Below, one piece after another: positions 10,825 to 22,933 of a stretch of 64,000 bases of DNA. The translations under genes were made by a program, and so were the position numbers. Within the stretch, counting starts at the first letter, position 1; every line of letters starts with the position of its first letter. The notes beneath the pieces were generated by a model. The model saw only the letters and a program-made list of their open reading frames with translations. It had not been told where the DNA came from and did no database searches. This DNA comes from Fremontodendron californicum (taxonomy: Eukaryota > Streptophyta > Magnoliopsida > Malvales > Malvaceae): the NCBI GenBank assembly GCA_030761205.1, contig JAULJL010000038.1, positions 2,356,001 to 2,420,000 on the forward strand. The letters run 5' to 3'.

Positions 10825-13734
10825 TGAAGAATTGTTGAAAATTACCCTAACGATTTTGAGAAGATGCGAATGCTTTTTGATGCAGATGCAGGTGTTGAAT
10901 AAGACACGAAATGACTTAAACTGGTGCAAATGTCTTTAATGCAAATGTAAATGACTTGGATTGATGCCCATGTTTCATGATGCAGATGCCCCTACTAATT
11001 GTGTTCATGTAACTGGTTTATGAATGGTGTAACTACAATTACCACACAGTAATGAAAATGCAATGATTCTAGAAATGATGCAATTGCTTGAGATGACACA
11101 AATACGAATTCCATGAAGAATGTAAATGTAAAGGTAAAATACAGATGCTTATGGAATAATGCCAATGCAAATACCCATGAATGATGCAAATGCTTGCCGA
11201 CACTGTGCAGATGCAAAAGCTCGATAAAGAGATGAGTGCTCATGAGTGATGCAAGTGCCCCCGGCTGTTTTTTTTTTTTTTAGGCTTTGGCTTAGCCTTT
11301 CAAATTCATTTTTCCTCTTCAAATCAGAGTATATCTTCAATTCATTTCGGCTATTCTCTTTGCCCCAACAGTTTTCAAACTTTCATCAACAGAGATCTGC
11401 ACTGGGTTCGATTTCTTCTTCTCATATCTGGAAGTCAGGACCTATTCTGTCAGTTCTACACCTTTGAGTTAGAAAAACCCTTGTCTCATGTCAACATCAA
11501 AAATAGGTATTTCAAAAATATTTTTATTTTCTCTTTTTGAAAAACAATTTTGCTTATTTAAGGAAAACTTCTAAGCCAAAATTTTTAACTCCACAATGTA
11601 TGATGTACAAATCTTTTGATGACTGATGATCACTGTTAGAAAATTCTCTAAGTATTAATCTGGGTTTTTTCAACTGGATTGGCAAGGCTTGGTATAACAA
11701 GATTCTGGCTTTTCCAGGAAAACTTCATGACAAAAATGTATATCCCTTCTAGGCTCACAAATGGAACAGGTTTTATAAATCATGAATTCATTGAGAACCA
11801 AACAAATTCAACATTCTTTTAGTTTCCATATCAAGGCATTTTGTCAAGCATCAAGATTGGCTGGGATGTTTAAACCGGAAAGTTTAATCTTGGGAACAAA
11901 GTTTCAGTTTTTGAAGACAATCCTCCGAATGAGAGCTGACAATTTGGGGGGTTCAAGAATTCCTAGATGTTCCTCGATGACCACTCCTTTAATAAGATCT
12001 TTTCTTTTGGGGTATCGGCACTATCATAGATGGCATCGAAAATTTCCAAATTTACTCTAGACCGCCCATTTTTGGGTTTTCGCCCTAGAGTCCCTTTTTT
12101 TTTTTTTTACTTGTTCTACCATACACTTGAGAATAATAAATTCTTCCTTAGTGAAATGATAATTCGATAAAATCTGAGGAAAAACCTTTCAAATTAAATA
12201 TTCATGCTTGATCAAAATGGACTTTTAAAGCACGTAACGTAGGCCATGGCTTAGGGTTCAGAAGGAAAGGATAAATAGGCCCAAAATATGTGTTTGAAGG
12301 TAATCAGATCAAGGATCTATTTTTTTTAGGAGGATTCTCTTTGAGGCATTTGTTCCTTCTTGGACATTTCTTTCCTTTTGACTTTGCTCTTTTTCTTCCT
12401 TGCTTTTGGCTTTCAATTTGCCATGTCTTCCACACATTTTTTTTCATTGTGTTTTTTCTTTTGTTTTTCTTGGCTTTCATTTCACCATCTTTTTCTCTTC
12501 TTTTTCTTTGAAAGAGTGAGCCCGTATTTATTCGGGGCTCCATTTGCTTTGTGTCTGTCCTTGAGCTATCACTCATTTCTCAATGATCTTTGAAAAGATC
12601 TTTCCTCGCATTTGTCCCCCAGTGTAGAGGGTAATCCTTGATCAGGGTTCAAAGAAGAAAGAATTCTTTTGGCTCAAAAGGGGTGACTATGGATAATTTC
12701 TTTTTGTGTGAAGAGGATATGAAAGATGGCCATTTCTCATGTCAAGCACAAATATTCACATTGAAAAGCAATCCCCAGGGAAAATAGATATTCAGAATTT
12801 CATTTTGCACTTTGGAATCATCCGAATTCTCATATGCATGATATCACAAATTTTTTTGTTTTTTTTGTTTTTTTTTTTTCGTCGCATGCCCCCAATGATT
12901 CATGCATTAGCCCATCCTTCTTCATTATGTATCCATCATTTCCACATATGATGCCCCAATTTGATTAACCATGCGAATTTGTATCAACGAGGAACATTGC
13001 AAGTCTAGGTCTGTTTTGAAAAGGCTGAGTTTCCAATCTGAGTTCTTTGAAGAGACAAGGAAAATATGACCCAAAAACAGGTTTTCTCTAGGAGAGGGGA
13101 TAATCTAGTTTAATCATTGTGCCCCAGGGTGTCAATCATGAAGTGATGTCTAGGCAATTAGTGTTTTGTGGTTATTGGAAAAGGTCATAAATGGTTTTAG
13201 CACAATCTTGACACACACCAAATTATCAAAATCTAGACTCTTGAAAGAATGTCTCATTTGTTTGAATTTCAAAGAATTCGAAAAATTTGAAAAAGTTCGT
13301 TCCTTTGTTCATAGCCTAGACTAAGATCTACGTCTTTGCTTATTCTGTGATGACAATGGTTTTATGAAGTCAAATCATTCATATTCCTTGAAGCATTAGG
13401 TCTTTCAAGTGGTCTTGGTTCAAAAGATTTAGGCTTAGGAAAGCCTAAAAGAGAGGGCTGAAGGTATTGAGTCATTTCTAACAATGATCATCAATCTTCT
13501 CAAGACTATCCATTATTAAAACTTCCTTAATGCTTGTTTTTGTAAATTCACGTTTATTTAAAACACAACAAACACAAAGCATTTAAAATTCATTTAATTC
13601 ATGTAGATGTTAACATGAGACAAGTGCTTTCATCATCACAGTGTATAAAACTACATGCGTCAAAAATGCTCCTATTGACATCCTTCAAAGGTAGTAATTC
13701 TCCCCCTAAAACCCTGAAAGAAACTGATTTAGGG
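10825..13734 (-). other. non-coding interior of retrotransposon 3' of gag
   Basis: 2.9 kb downstream of gag in element orientation, where pol would be expected. There are only short ORFs and none shows a pol motif. Near 10850-11240 there is low-complexity sequence rich in 'gatgcaaatg'. T-rich tracts lie at 11266-11283, 12095-12110 and 12850-12880. Confidence 0.7.
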
Positions 13735-15150
13735 CTAAACGGCCTTCCATTGATTGATAAGCTCCGGTGTCAAAATACCATTACGGATAAGACTTTCAAT
13801 CCTTTCCTTCAGTTGTCTGCATTTTTCAGTTGAATGCCCAACTACCCCTAGGTGATAATCACACTTGCTGTCAGGGTCATAACTCCTTGCTGATGGATTC
13901 GGAGCTATTTTCAAAGGTACCGGGGTAAGGTACTGATTCTTTATTAGTAATGGCAGTAAGTCAGGGATGGGGATTGGAATTCTTTCTTGATTTTCCCGCG
14001 ATCGTTTTCTGGAAGTAGGCCTTGTTGCAAGGGCTGGTATAGGATTAGATGTTTGGGTAGGTAGGTAAGGATAAAGGCTTGGAGATACCTCAGTAGGGTA
14101 ACATGATTGGTATGAGGGAAATTGGGAATATGGGATGAAATCTCCCATAGTTTGGACATCTTCCTCTTTCTTTCTTGGTGCCTTATTTCTCTCGGTATTG
14201 GATGTTCTTTCTCTTTCAAGTTTTCCACTATTGATAGCATTCTCAATCATCTCCCCTGAAATTACCATGTCCGCAAAATTCTTCGAAGCATTGCCGACGA
14301 GTCTGTCATAGTACGGGGCCTGCAGTGTATTCACAAAAAGGATAGTGATTTCCTTTTGTGTCAAGGGCGGTTGTACTTGGGCAGCTAGGCTCATCCACCG
14401 TTGTGCATATTCTTTGAAGCTCTCAGTAGCTTTTTTCTCCATATTTTGCAAAGTGAGACGATCAAGTGTCCTGTCGGTCATATGGTTATACTGGTTTAGA
14501 AAAGCCCTAGCCAAATCATTCCAAGAGCGAATCTGATCCTTGCTCAACTGACTATACCACCTAATTGCGGACCCGCTGAGGCTATCCTGAAAGCAGTGAA
14601 TTAAAAGCTTATCATTATCTATCTGACTTGTCATCTTTCGGCAGAACATAGTGATGTGGGCTGATGGATCGGTCGTCCCGTCATATTTCACAAAGTCAGG
14701 GATCTTGAACTTAGGAGGAATGACTAAATCGAGGACCAAGCATCGTTCTTTCGCCTTTACACTCCCGAATACATCTGTTCTTTCTATTGCCCGGAGCCTT
14801 TCATCTAACAACTGATATTTCCCTTGGGAATCTGCCAACTCAACTTCATTTACTGCAACCCTTTTCAACTTTGCCTGTTCAGCTGGATCATCTGAGTTTA
14901 GGACATTGACAGGGTTAACAGTGTTCTGGGCATCACTTATTGCGACCTCATCTTGGCCCTTTTGTACCTCTAACCCTTCTCCGGCGACAAAGTTTTCGGT
15001 GTATCCTTTTCCCTTGATTACAGCAGACATTAGCTCCATCAGTTTAGTCATCTGATCCTTAGATTCTGCTTGAGATTTTGCTAGCTGTTCTCGCAATTCT
15101 CTCTGTTCCCTTTCCATTTTTTCCATTCGGGCAACTTGTTCATCCTCCAT
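13735..15150 (-). CDS. retrotransposon Gag polyprotein (Ogre/Tat-like)
   Basis: 471-residue uninterrupted ORF, the only substantial ORF of the 18 kb element. Residues 1-45 are charged and heptad-like (coiled-coil candidate). Residues 148-162 contain FKIPDFVKYDGTTDP. Residues about 180-310 are a typical plant retrotransposon gag capsid region, with motifs such as GSAIRWYSQL and FLNQYNHM, and EYAQRW. A basic stretch follows at about 310-335 and a Pro/Ser/Tyr-rich linker after it. The C-terminal CDYHLGVVGHSTEKC (430-444) is a CxxHx4GHx4C metal-knuckle-like motif in place of a classical CCHC. The ORF ends with a clear stop and no pol follows in any frame. The start is the first ATG of the frame. 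Gag would form the particle that packages the element RNA, with enzymes supplied by an autonomous relative. Confidence 0.88.
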   Translation of the reverse strand: MEDEQVARMEKMEREQRELREQLAKSQAESKDQMTKLMELMSAVIKGKGYTENFVAGEGLEVQKGQDEVAISDAQNTVNPVNVLNSDDPAEQAKLKRVAVNEVELADSQGKYQLLDERLRAIERTDVFGSVKAKERCLVLDLVIPPKFKIPDFVKYDGTTDPSAHITMFCRKMTSQIDNDKLLIHCFQDSLSGSAIRWYSQLSKDQIRSWNDLARAFLNQYNHMTDRTLDRLTLQNMEKKATESFKEYAQRWMSLAAQVQPPLTQKEITILFVNTLQAPYYDRLVGNASKNFADMVISGEMIENAINSGKLERERTSNTERNKAPRKKEEDVQTMGDFIPYSQFPSYQSCYPTEVSPSLYPYLPTQTSNPIPALATRPTSRKRSRENQERIPIPIPDLLPLLIKNQYLTPVPLKIAPNPSARSYDPDSKCDYHLGVVGHSTEKCRQLKERIESLIRNGILTPELINQWKAV

Positions 15151-15199
15151 AGCACCAGCCTGTATTAAAAGTGTACTCAGTACTTCTTCTGATTTGAAA

Positions 15200-16350
15200 T
15201 GGAAATTCTTTCAAAGACTCCTAAAGCCAAGCCAACTTCTATTTATTTCCCCCAAATGTATGTCATGATGAATGAGCCATGAATGCAATTTCATGCATGT
15301 GAAGCCTAAACAATATGATGTATGGATATGTACAATGGAAACATGCTGACCATATATGTGATAAATGCAATCACAATGCCAACATGTTGCAAACAAAGAA
15401 TAAACAAATCAACACATGGATATATGCAATGACTGATCATGTGCATTTTAGCATGTTTCCCAATGAATGATCATATATCCTATGAATGCAACACGGTGTC
15501 AATTATGATACATGCAAACAATGAATGATTGATATAGAGTATATACAAAGAAAATCATGCTAACCATGTGTGTCATGAATGCGACCTAATGCTAACATGA
15601 TGTATGTAATAAATAAGAAAATTAATGCATGGATATATACAATGAATAACTATGTATGTTCCAAATGCATTTCCCAATGAATGATCATATACACTATGAA
15701 TGCCACACAATGTCAATTCTGATGCATGTGAAGAATAAATGATTGATACAGGGTATATACAAAGAAAATCATGCTGACCGTGTGTGTCATGAGTGCAATC
15801 TTGATGCCAATGTGACAAATTAATGCATGAGCATAACATGACGACTATGTATGCCATGAATGCACCCTGATGCCAACATGATGCATGTAAAAAATAAGCA
15901 AATCAATGCATGGATATATACAATGAATGACCATGTATGTTCCAAATGCATTACCAATGAATGATCATATATACTATGAATGCCACATAATGTCAATTAT
16001 GATGCATGTGAAGAATAAATGACTGACACAGAGTATATACAAAGAAAGTCATGCTGGCCGTGTATGTCATGAATGCAACCTGATGCCAATATGAAAAATT
16101 AATGCATGAGCATAACATGACGACTATGTATGCCATGAATGCACCCTGAAGCTAACATGATGCATGTAAAGAATAAGCAAATTAATGCATGAATATATAC
16201 AGAATGACCATGCATGTCATAAACGTATTCTACAATGAATGACCATGCATGCTATGACTGTAACATGATGTCAAAATGATACATGTAAAGAATTCATAAA
16301 TTTACACCAAGGTATATACAAAGAAATCAATGATTACATGAAATTTGTAG
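15200..16350. repeat. degenerate tandem repeat in retrotransposon 5' leader
   Basis: Repeated blocks with 'ccaatgaatgatcatata' (near 15461, 15674 and 15954), 'tatacaaagaaaatcatgct' and 'gcataacatgacgactatg', with spacing of about 213-280 bp. Rich in atgaatg/gcatg. It lies between PBS and gag in element orientation. Confidence 0.75.
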
Positions 16351-17490
16351 GACCTAAATCTTGATTATTCAAAAATCTCATTATGCAAGATTTGCCTCAT
16401 AATTTATGATTTTTTGAAACATGTTTTTTTTTTATTTTTTTTTTTATGAAAAACCAATCACATAATTTTCAAAAGAATTTTAGGGTGGATCCTACTATGG
16501 TACCATATGCAAATGTTCATGTGACACTACCGGTTTTATGAAATCATCAAATGAAATTACCAACTGTTTATTGCAAAGAATGAGATCAATAATACAACCA
16601 AAAATGTACATGCTCCATTCACACATGCATGAAATGTGCAACATGCAAAAATGCTTGAAAAATGATTTTTTTTTTTTTTTAAACAGCTAATGAACATTTG
16701 CCCCAACAATATCTGCTTATTTAGGCATCACGATGCCTTCGAGGCGGAGTATCACATTTATTACGGGCGATGTACGTACATTGTTGCCCGATCTACCACA
16801 CTTATTCGGAGTGTAAAATAGGTAACAAAAAGTTTAGAAATGTCCCTCCATGTGTTCCTATTTTCGGTATATCTAACGGAAATTCGGGATGGCTTCGCCT
16901 AGGTTCACTATATGAGGGTGAATCGGTTCTAAGGCCCCGAATTGTTCCTCACTGTCGCCGGTGAAGGCTAGTAAGGCACCCCGATAAAAGCGGGTTCAAT
17001 TCGTTAGAGTATATTTTCCTATGCCCATGCGGAGGATCATCACGAAGGCATTAGGTACTTTATACTTCGAAAGTGTTTCACTAGCCCATACGGAGGATCA
17101 ATCACGAAGGCTTAGTTACTTTACTCCCACTTAAAAGGACGGAACCCGGGTAGAGGATTCATGTTATGCAAATGCACGTGTAGTGTGTGTGGAGGAATAT
17201 CAAACCTTTCACTACCTATTCTACAAACCTTATTCTAAATGCCCTAGCAATTAAAACATTCAAGAATAGTGTAACGCATTAACCAACAAGCAATTATAAT
17301 ATACAACCTTAAATAACTAGAGAACAATAATAAAATGCATGCACATGAGTATGAACATATTTAAAAATATTTTATTATTTTCAAAATTCTCCTTATTAAA
17401 AAAAATATGGGAATTAAAATTAAATACCAATAAAACCAACAAAACCGAGACTTTGATAACACACGACTAATTCTAGGCCTGACTCTCTAA
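16351..17490 (-). other. non-coding part of 5' leader next to PBS
   Basis: No convincing ORF. A short internal duplication is visible: 'cccatgcggaggatcatcacgaaggc' near 17021 and 'cccatacggaggatcaatcacgaaggc' near 17086 share most bases. Together with 15200-16350 it makes a ~2.4 kb leader between LTR and gag. Confidence 0.6.
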
Positions 17491-17493
17491 TAA

Positions 17494-17511
17494 TCCCCAG
17501 CGGAGTCGCCA
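17494..17511 (-). other. primer binding site (PBS)
   Basis: The minus strand reads TGGCGACTCCGCTGGGGA three bases after the 5' LTR end. It begins TGG, the complement of a tRNA CCA end. It is not the common initiator-Met PBS. Ogre-type elements are known for a tRNA-Arg PBS of this style, but I could not verify the tRNA. Confidence 0.75.
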
Positions 17512-18742
17512 AGCTGTCGCAACCTAAAAAAAATAACGACGAGTCTCATCGCAAGACTTTATTATTCGTTAGGCGTGACATTAAAAAAAATCGAGGAAAA
17601 GTCGATTAATTCCTCTAAAAAATGAAGGTTTTGAAATGACCTTAAAAAAGACATGGAGTCGCCACCAATCTTTTTTAGCTAGGTGTGATCGGCCACCTAT
17701 TAAAATCGGTTTTATAAAATATTTTAAAAATTAATTAAAACATTTTAAAAACCAATTTCAAGTCTGCGTTTTAAACCAGAGAAATCAAAGAAGCGGGTTC
17801 GGGAGTCGGTTACGTGTGGGGAAGGATTAGCACCCCCACAACGCCCGTATAAATCGGTACCTTATTAATCGTGTGTTATCTCAAGTCTCGGTAAAAAAGT
17901 TGGTTTTAAATTTAGTATTTCGAGTTAATTCCCAATTTAAAGAAAAATAATTCCTTTTTTATTGAAAATGATCCGGAATTTATAAATTCAAAATTTTCCT
18001 ATATTCCCCAACAAACGTGGCAAAATATAGAAATTTTTATTAGTTTTGGAAAACTTTCCGAATCATTCTCTTTTTTGAAAGAAAGATATTCCTTTATTAA
18101 TGATAATTGATGATATTCCCTCCAGCAAACCCGGTAGAGAACTCATGAATTATTTTAACTCGGGAATATCTTTATTTTTATTGAAAACCATTATCTTTTG
18201 AAAACATTTAAAATAAATGAATACGTATATGCTAAATAAAGATAACTAAATAAAAGCATAGGATATCATGAAATATTCGAAACCATATAATAAACCATGT
18301 AACATCAAAAAATATAAATCAAAATAACAACAATATCATAGAAATTATTATAGCAAGAATCACATATTATATAAAATGCATGAATATAAAAATGCAATGC
18401 ATGAAATGTATTTTTTTCCTTTAATTAAGGAAATCCGTATATCTAAAAAGATATCCGGCTACCTTAGGAAAATATGTCAAATTAAATATTCTAAAACTAA
18501 AATACTTTGTGATTGTTTGAAAACAATTTTGAAAAGCTTGAATTAAAAATAAAAACTGGGCTAATTTCTTTAAAATGGCTCTAATTTCCTAAGTTTAAAA
18601 AATCCGGACTTGACTACCCTTAACCCGGGACTTGAAAAACCATTTTTAGAGTTTGAAAAGGCTTAGAAATTACCCTAAGTCAGTAGCTAACCCTTCTAAT
18701 CAGCCCATTCTAAGTAAATTAACCAAAACAGAAAATTGTTTT

Positions 18743-19390
18743 TTTTTTTAAATTCAATTCTGACTCCATTGTCCAGTTTTAATCCACGATTTTTTACCCT
18801 ATTTTTAAAAATTCCAAAAATTCTGAAAAAATTACTGGAGACTCAGGACATGTAAAAATACACGAGAAAAAATCGGCTTAATTTTTTGATCAAAGATGAA
18901 TTCCCAGAAAAATCAGAGATGTACGAGTTTTTGGAGGAGAAAAAACTGCTTTGTTTTTCTTTAAATTCAATTCTGACTCCACTGTCCAGTTTTAATCCAT
19001 GATTTTTTACCCTATTTTTAAAAATTCCAAAAATTCTGAAAACATTACTGGAGACTCAGGACATGTAAAAATACACGATAAAAAATCGGCTTAATTTTCT
19101 GATCAAAGATGAATTCCCAGAAAAATCAGAGATGTACGAGTTTTTGGAGGAGAAAAAAACTGCTTTGTTTTTCTTTAAATTCAATTCTGACTCCACTGTC
19201 CAGTTTTAATCCACGATTTTTTACCCTATTTTTACAAATTCCAAAAATTCTGAAAAAATTACTGGAGACTCAGGACATGGAAAACTACACGATAAAAAAT
19301 CAGCTTAATTTTCTGATCAAAGATGAATTTTCAGAAAAATCAGAGATGTACGAGTTTTTGGAGGAGAAAAAAAAACTGCTTTGCCAGCAC
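18743..19390. repeat. ~213-bp tandem repeat, 3 copies, in 5' LTR
   Basis: Same array as 5590-6240. One T fewer in the leading T-run and otherwise unchanged as far as read. Confidence 0.85.
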
Positions 19391-20431
19391 ATTTTTTTGT
19401 CTTTGATAAAATCATTTAAAAATCAAAGTAAAAATATTTGAAACTCATAAAATGATTTCCAAACAATAGCTAAGACTTTTTGAAAGTTAGATAAAAATTG
19501 GCTAAGTAAAAAATCACAAAGGTAGAATAATCAACTTGACAAACTTAATTTTCCACAAGTGTGCTCAAGAGAGCATGACCTTGAACCATTAATTGGCTCA
19601 AGTCATTATTCAAGTGGCATGGTCATGAAATGCATGAAACAATGCAGCAAACATAATGCATGAAATGCATGGATCTAAACCTAAATGTAAGGAAAATGCA
19701 TGACATAAATAATATGGCCTAGACCTAACATGAACTTGCATGGCAATAAATGCAACCTAGACCTAAGACATGCATGGCATTTTCACAAACACAAGGCATG
19801 CTTAATTCAAAAATCCAACCAAATATCATGCAAATGCAAAAACCTAACAACTAGCATGACAAAAATACAACACACAATGCAAAACCCATGGAGTAGCCAA
19901 ATGGCCCCAAGCTCCAACAAGCATGGCATTTTCACAAACACTTGGTATGCTAGCATGAAAAACTAAGTCATAACACAAAAATCACACAAGCATTTTCACA
20001 AACACCTAATATACCAAATCTAAAACATGCTCACTAAGATATAAAACAAGAATCATGCAAAGAATCACATAAGCATTTTCACAAACACTTAATATGCTAA
20101 CTCTAAAACATGCTCAAATTTAAACAACATGAAAACAGAAAATTAAAAATGCAAAAACATGATATCTAAGACATAAATGGCAACAAATAAAGCAACCAAA
20201 TTAAATATAACTTAAGAACATGAAATAACATAATATTTAAAACATCAAAAATAAAGAAAATAGCATAAACAATATGGTAAAATGAATCAAAAACAACAAC
20301 TTAAAATAAATAATGTAGGCCATTTGGCCATGGTGAGTTTATTATAAAAACAAAATGTAAAAAAAAAAATATACTTAAGAAAGGAAATGAAGGAAGAACA
20401 AGAAACATTATTTTAAAATGAAAACTCACCA

Positions 20432-20689
20432 AGTAGCTTTTGAACGGATTAAGCTATAAACCCTCAGAGTAGCTTTTGAACGGATTAAGCTACGAACCCT
20501 CAGAGTAGCTTTTGAACGGATTAAGCTATGAACCCTCAGAGTAGCTTTTGAACGGATTAAGCTACAAACCCTCAGAGTAGCTTTTGAACGGATTAAGCTA
20601 CAAACCCTCAGAGTAGCTTTTGAACGGATTAAGCTACAAACCCTCAGAGTAGCTTTTGAACGGATTAAGCTACGAACCCTCAGAGTAAA
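20432..20689. repeat. 36-bp tandem array, 7 copies, in 5' LTR
   Basis: Same seven-unit array as 7279-7535, including the same per-unit base variants. It lies just downstream of the predicted TATA box in element orientation, so it would be in the 5' end of the element transcript. Confidence 0.93.
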
Positions 20690-20783
20690 ACACTATGACT
20701 CACCACCCGGATAATCCTAATACAAGTGTATAGACTATCTCACAAGGGGTAGTGGGTGGTCTCAACCAAAGGCCAAGACTCCT

Positions 20784-20791
20784 TATTTATA
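20784..20791 (-). promoter_or_regulatory. predicted TATA box of element promoter
   Basis: The minus strand reads TATAAATA, about 1.5 kb into the 5' LTR. Transcription would start near 20755-20760, giving a leader of roughly 5.6 kb before the gag ATG. Confidence 0.5.
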
Positions 20792-22345
20792 AGGTGAGCA
20801 CCTCCTTGGCTTGACATTACAAAGGGATGTGGGATTGGGACTTAGGCTCAAAAATGAAAATCTCTAACTTAACTCTTGATTTTTAATCACTTGATTGAAA
20901 AAATCCTAAGCTTCCTCCTTCCTTTGGGCTTGGGCAGGCCAGCACTTCTCTTTTCCAGCCCAGCTCTGATTTTTGAAAGGCCCAAAGAAGCCCTTTTCGG
21001 TTGCTTGGGTGAAATGACCATTTTGCCCCCCCGGATGCAAATAAATATCAAACGGACTCCAAATTCAATTTTTCTTTTTTTAATACTTCCAAAATAATAA
21101 AATATTGAGTTCTGGAAGTTTTCAAAATTTTCCGAGTCCGTTTGCTATTTATTTGGATTTTTTCTTCCCAAAATATCCTTTTATGCCCCTACTTTTTACC
21201 ATTTTTTAAACGAGCTCCAAATCAAGATTTTTCTTCACCAATCTCTTCAAAATAATTAAAAAGTGTGATCTGGAAGTTTTCATGATTTTTGGAGCTCATT
21301 TGGTATTTTTTCGGGATTTATCGGCTTGAATTACTGCATAGGAGGCCCGGGATTTGGCCATTTTGCAAACGAACTCGGAATCAAGATTTTCTTTCGCCAA
21401 TCTCTTCCAAATAATTTAAAAATGATATTTTCAAAATTTCAGAATTTTTGGAGTCCATTTGCTATTTTTCCGGGATTTTCCTTTTTGAATTACTACATAA
21501 GAAACCCGGGATTTGGCCATTTTGCAAACGAACTCCGAATCAAGATTTTCTTTTACCAATCTCTTTCAAATGATTTAAGAATGAGATTTACAAATTTTTC
21601 AGAATTTTCGGAGTCCATTTTCTATTTTTCCAATTTTGCCCTTTTACCTCCGAAACCCGGTTTTGCTCAAAACAAATCCGATTTTCAGATTTTCTTCAAT
21701 CTGAGCCTTGGGCCATCCTTTTTAACCATTCTTCATCCATTGGGGGCTTTGGTCTTACCAAGTCGGGCCATTTCTGTGATTCTTCCCGATTTCACCGAAA
21801 TCCACTAAAAACCCTAATTCTCGGTTTTCTCCCGGATTGACTTTTCTTTCGGTTTTTCTTGCAAGTGACTTCTCCATTACCCGTAGTCAGTGCTTATATT
21901 TCATTTGGAACCTTCAATTTCGACCAGTTTGATCGTTTAAGCACTTTTCCCCAAATTTCTTGGATTAGGGTTTCTTTTCTACTGAATCTCCAAATCCCAA
22001 CTTCCGAACTCCATATCTTTCAATGTAGACCTCGGATTATCAAAATTCTTTCGCCATTTTTCAATTGAACTTAAAATCTTGATTTTGAAAGTGGGTTGAC
22101 TTTTTCAGTAGTTGACTTTTTGGGGTTGACTTTTTTGGGGTTGACTTTTTCGGGGTTGACTTTTTTTCAAGTTTGTCTTTTTGTGCTCGCCCTCTTAAAC
22201 TAAGTCTCGGAGTACCATCTGCAGGATGAAAACAGTCTTTTTATACTCGGAAACATCAATATGGGAAGAAAACATACCTGTTTAGTGGTCCGGACAAAAT
22301 TAGGTGTCTACAAACAATTTACAAAAAATTCAGAAATATATTAGT

Positions 22346-22495
22346 AATTAGACCTGCTCATGGGTTGGGCCGCGACCCAAAATTTTTCAACTTTCTTGCC
22401 CAGGTCCGGCCCAAGGACGGGAATTTAATTATTTTAATATATAAACAGTGATCCGGGACGGGCCGGGCTGCCCGACCCATGAGCAGGTCTATCCA
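22346..22495. mobile_element. GC-ended palindromic MITE (TAGACCTGCTCATGGG family)
   Basis: Starts TAGACCTGCTCATGGG and ends with its inverse CCCATGAGCAGGTCTA, around an AT-rich centre. Same family as the complete element with an 8-bp target duplication at 47933-48184 and as the copy at about 4009-4157. Confidence 0.6.
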
Positions 22496-22933
22496 TAATG
22501 TCAATCGAATTCTTTCAACTTGTATTCGTAATAAATGGACCTCCGGGAGAAAGGCCAACCAATGCGTCGTATTGGTTCGGGCTTGGACAAGTGTTTTTGT
22601 AATTCGGACCAACCTGCCTAGCCCGAATTATTATTTATTAAATAAAAAATATATTTATTTAAATTTAATTATAAAATATATAAAAATATTTTTTTAATAG
22701 TGAAACGGGCTTTCGAGGTCGGCTCGACCCGACCCGAAATGGGCTTAGGCGAGGGAAAAAAATTTGGGTCACGGCCCGGCCCATGAGCAAGTCTAATTAT
22801 GAATATATTTTTTTTAAAATTTTGACAAATTGTTATTTTTTTAATTTTGTTTTTAAAATTTTTATTTTTTTAAAATTATATACTTTTTTTTTTTAAATTT
22901 ATTATTTTATAAAATTTAAAAAATAATAAATAA

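Larger units (their letters stand above)
4361..22312 (-). mobile_element. ~18 kb gag-only LTR retrotransposon with ~4.8 kb LTRs (Ogre/Tat-like, Ty3-gypsy)
   Basis: Complete element in minus orientation, flanked by the 5-bp direct repeat AACAA (4356-4360 and 22313-22317). Its LTRs (4361-9171 and 17515-22312) both start TG and end CA. The PBS lies just inside the right LTR and the purine-rich PPT just inside the left LTR, which agrees with the minus-strand gag. The interior (9172-17514, 8.3 kb) encodes gag only; no protease, RT, RNase H or integrase motif was seen, so it must be mobilised in trans. Giant LTRs, the PBS/PPT style, a gag with CxxHx4GHSTExC, and tandem repeats 5' of the PPT resemble the Ogre/Tat lineage; that placement is inference. 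By eye the LTRs differ by 5 substitutions and 3 indels, so the insertion is very recent. Confidence 0.9.
17515..22312 (-). repeat. 5' LTR of the 18 kb element
   Basis: 4798 bp, TG...CA, near-identical to 4361-9171. In minus orientation U3 runs from 22312 to about 20760, followed by R/U5 down to 17515. Carries the same internal arrays as the other LTR, at about 18743-19390, 20432-20689 and 21010-21660. Confidence 0.92.

Noticed and set aside
12304..12576. Lys/Arg-rich minus ORF of 90 aa and overlapping plus ORFs
   Set aside because: Low-complexity T/C-rich interior of the retrotransposon open on both strands; no motif.
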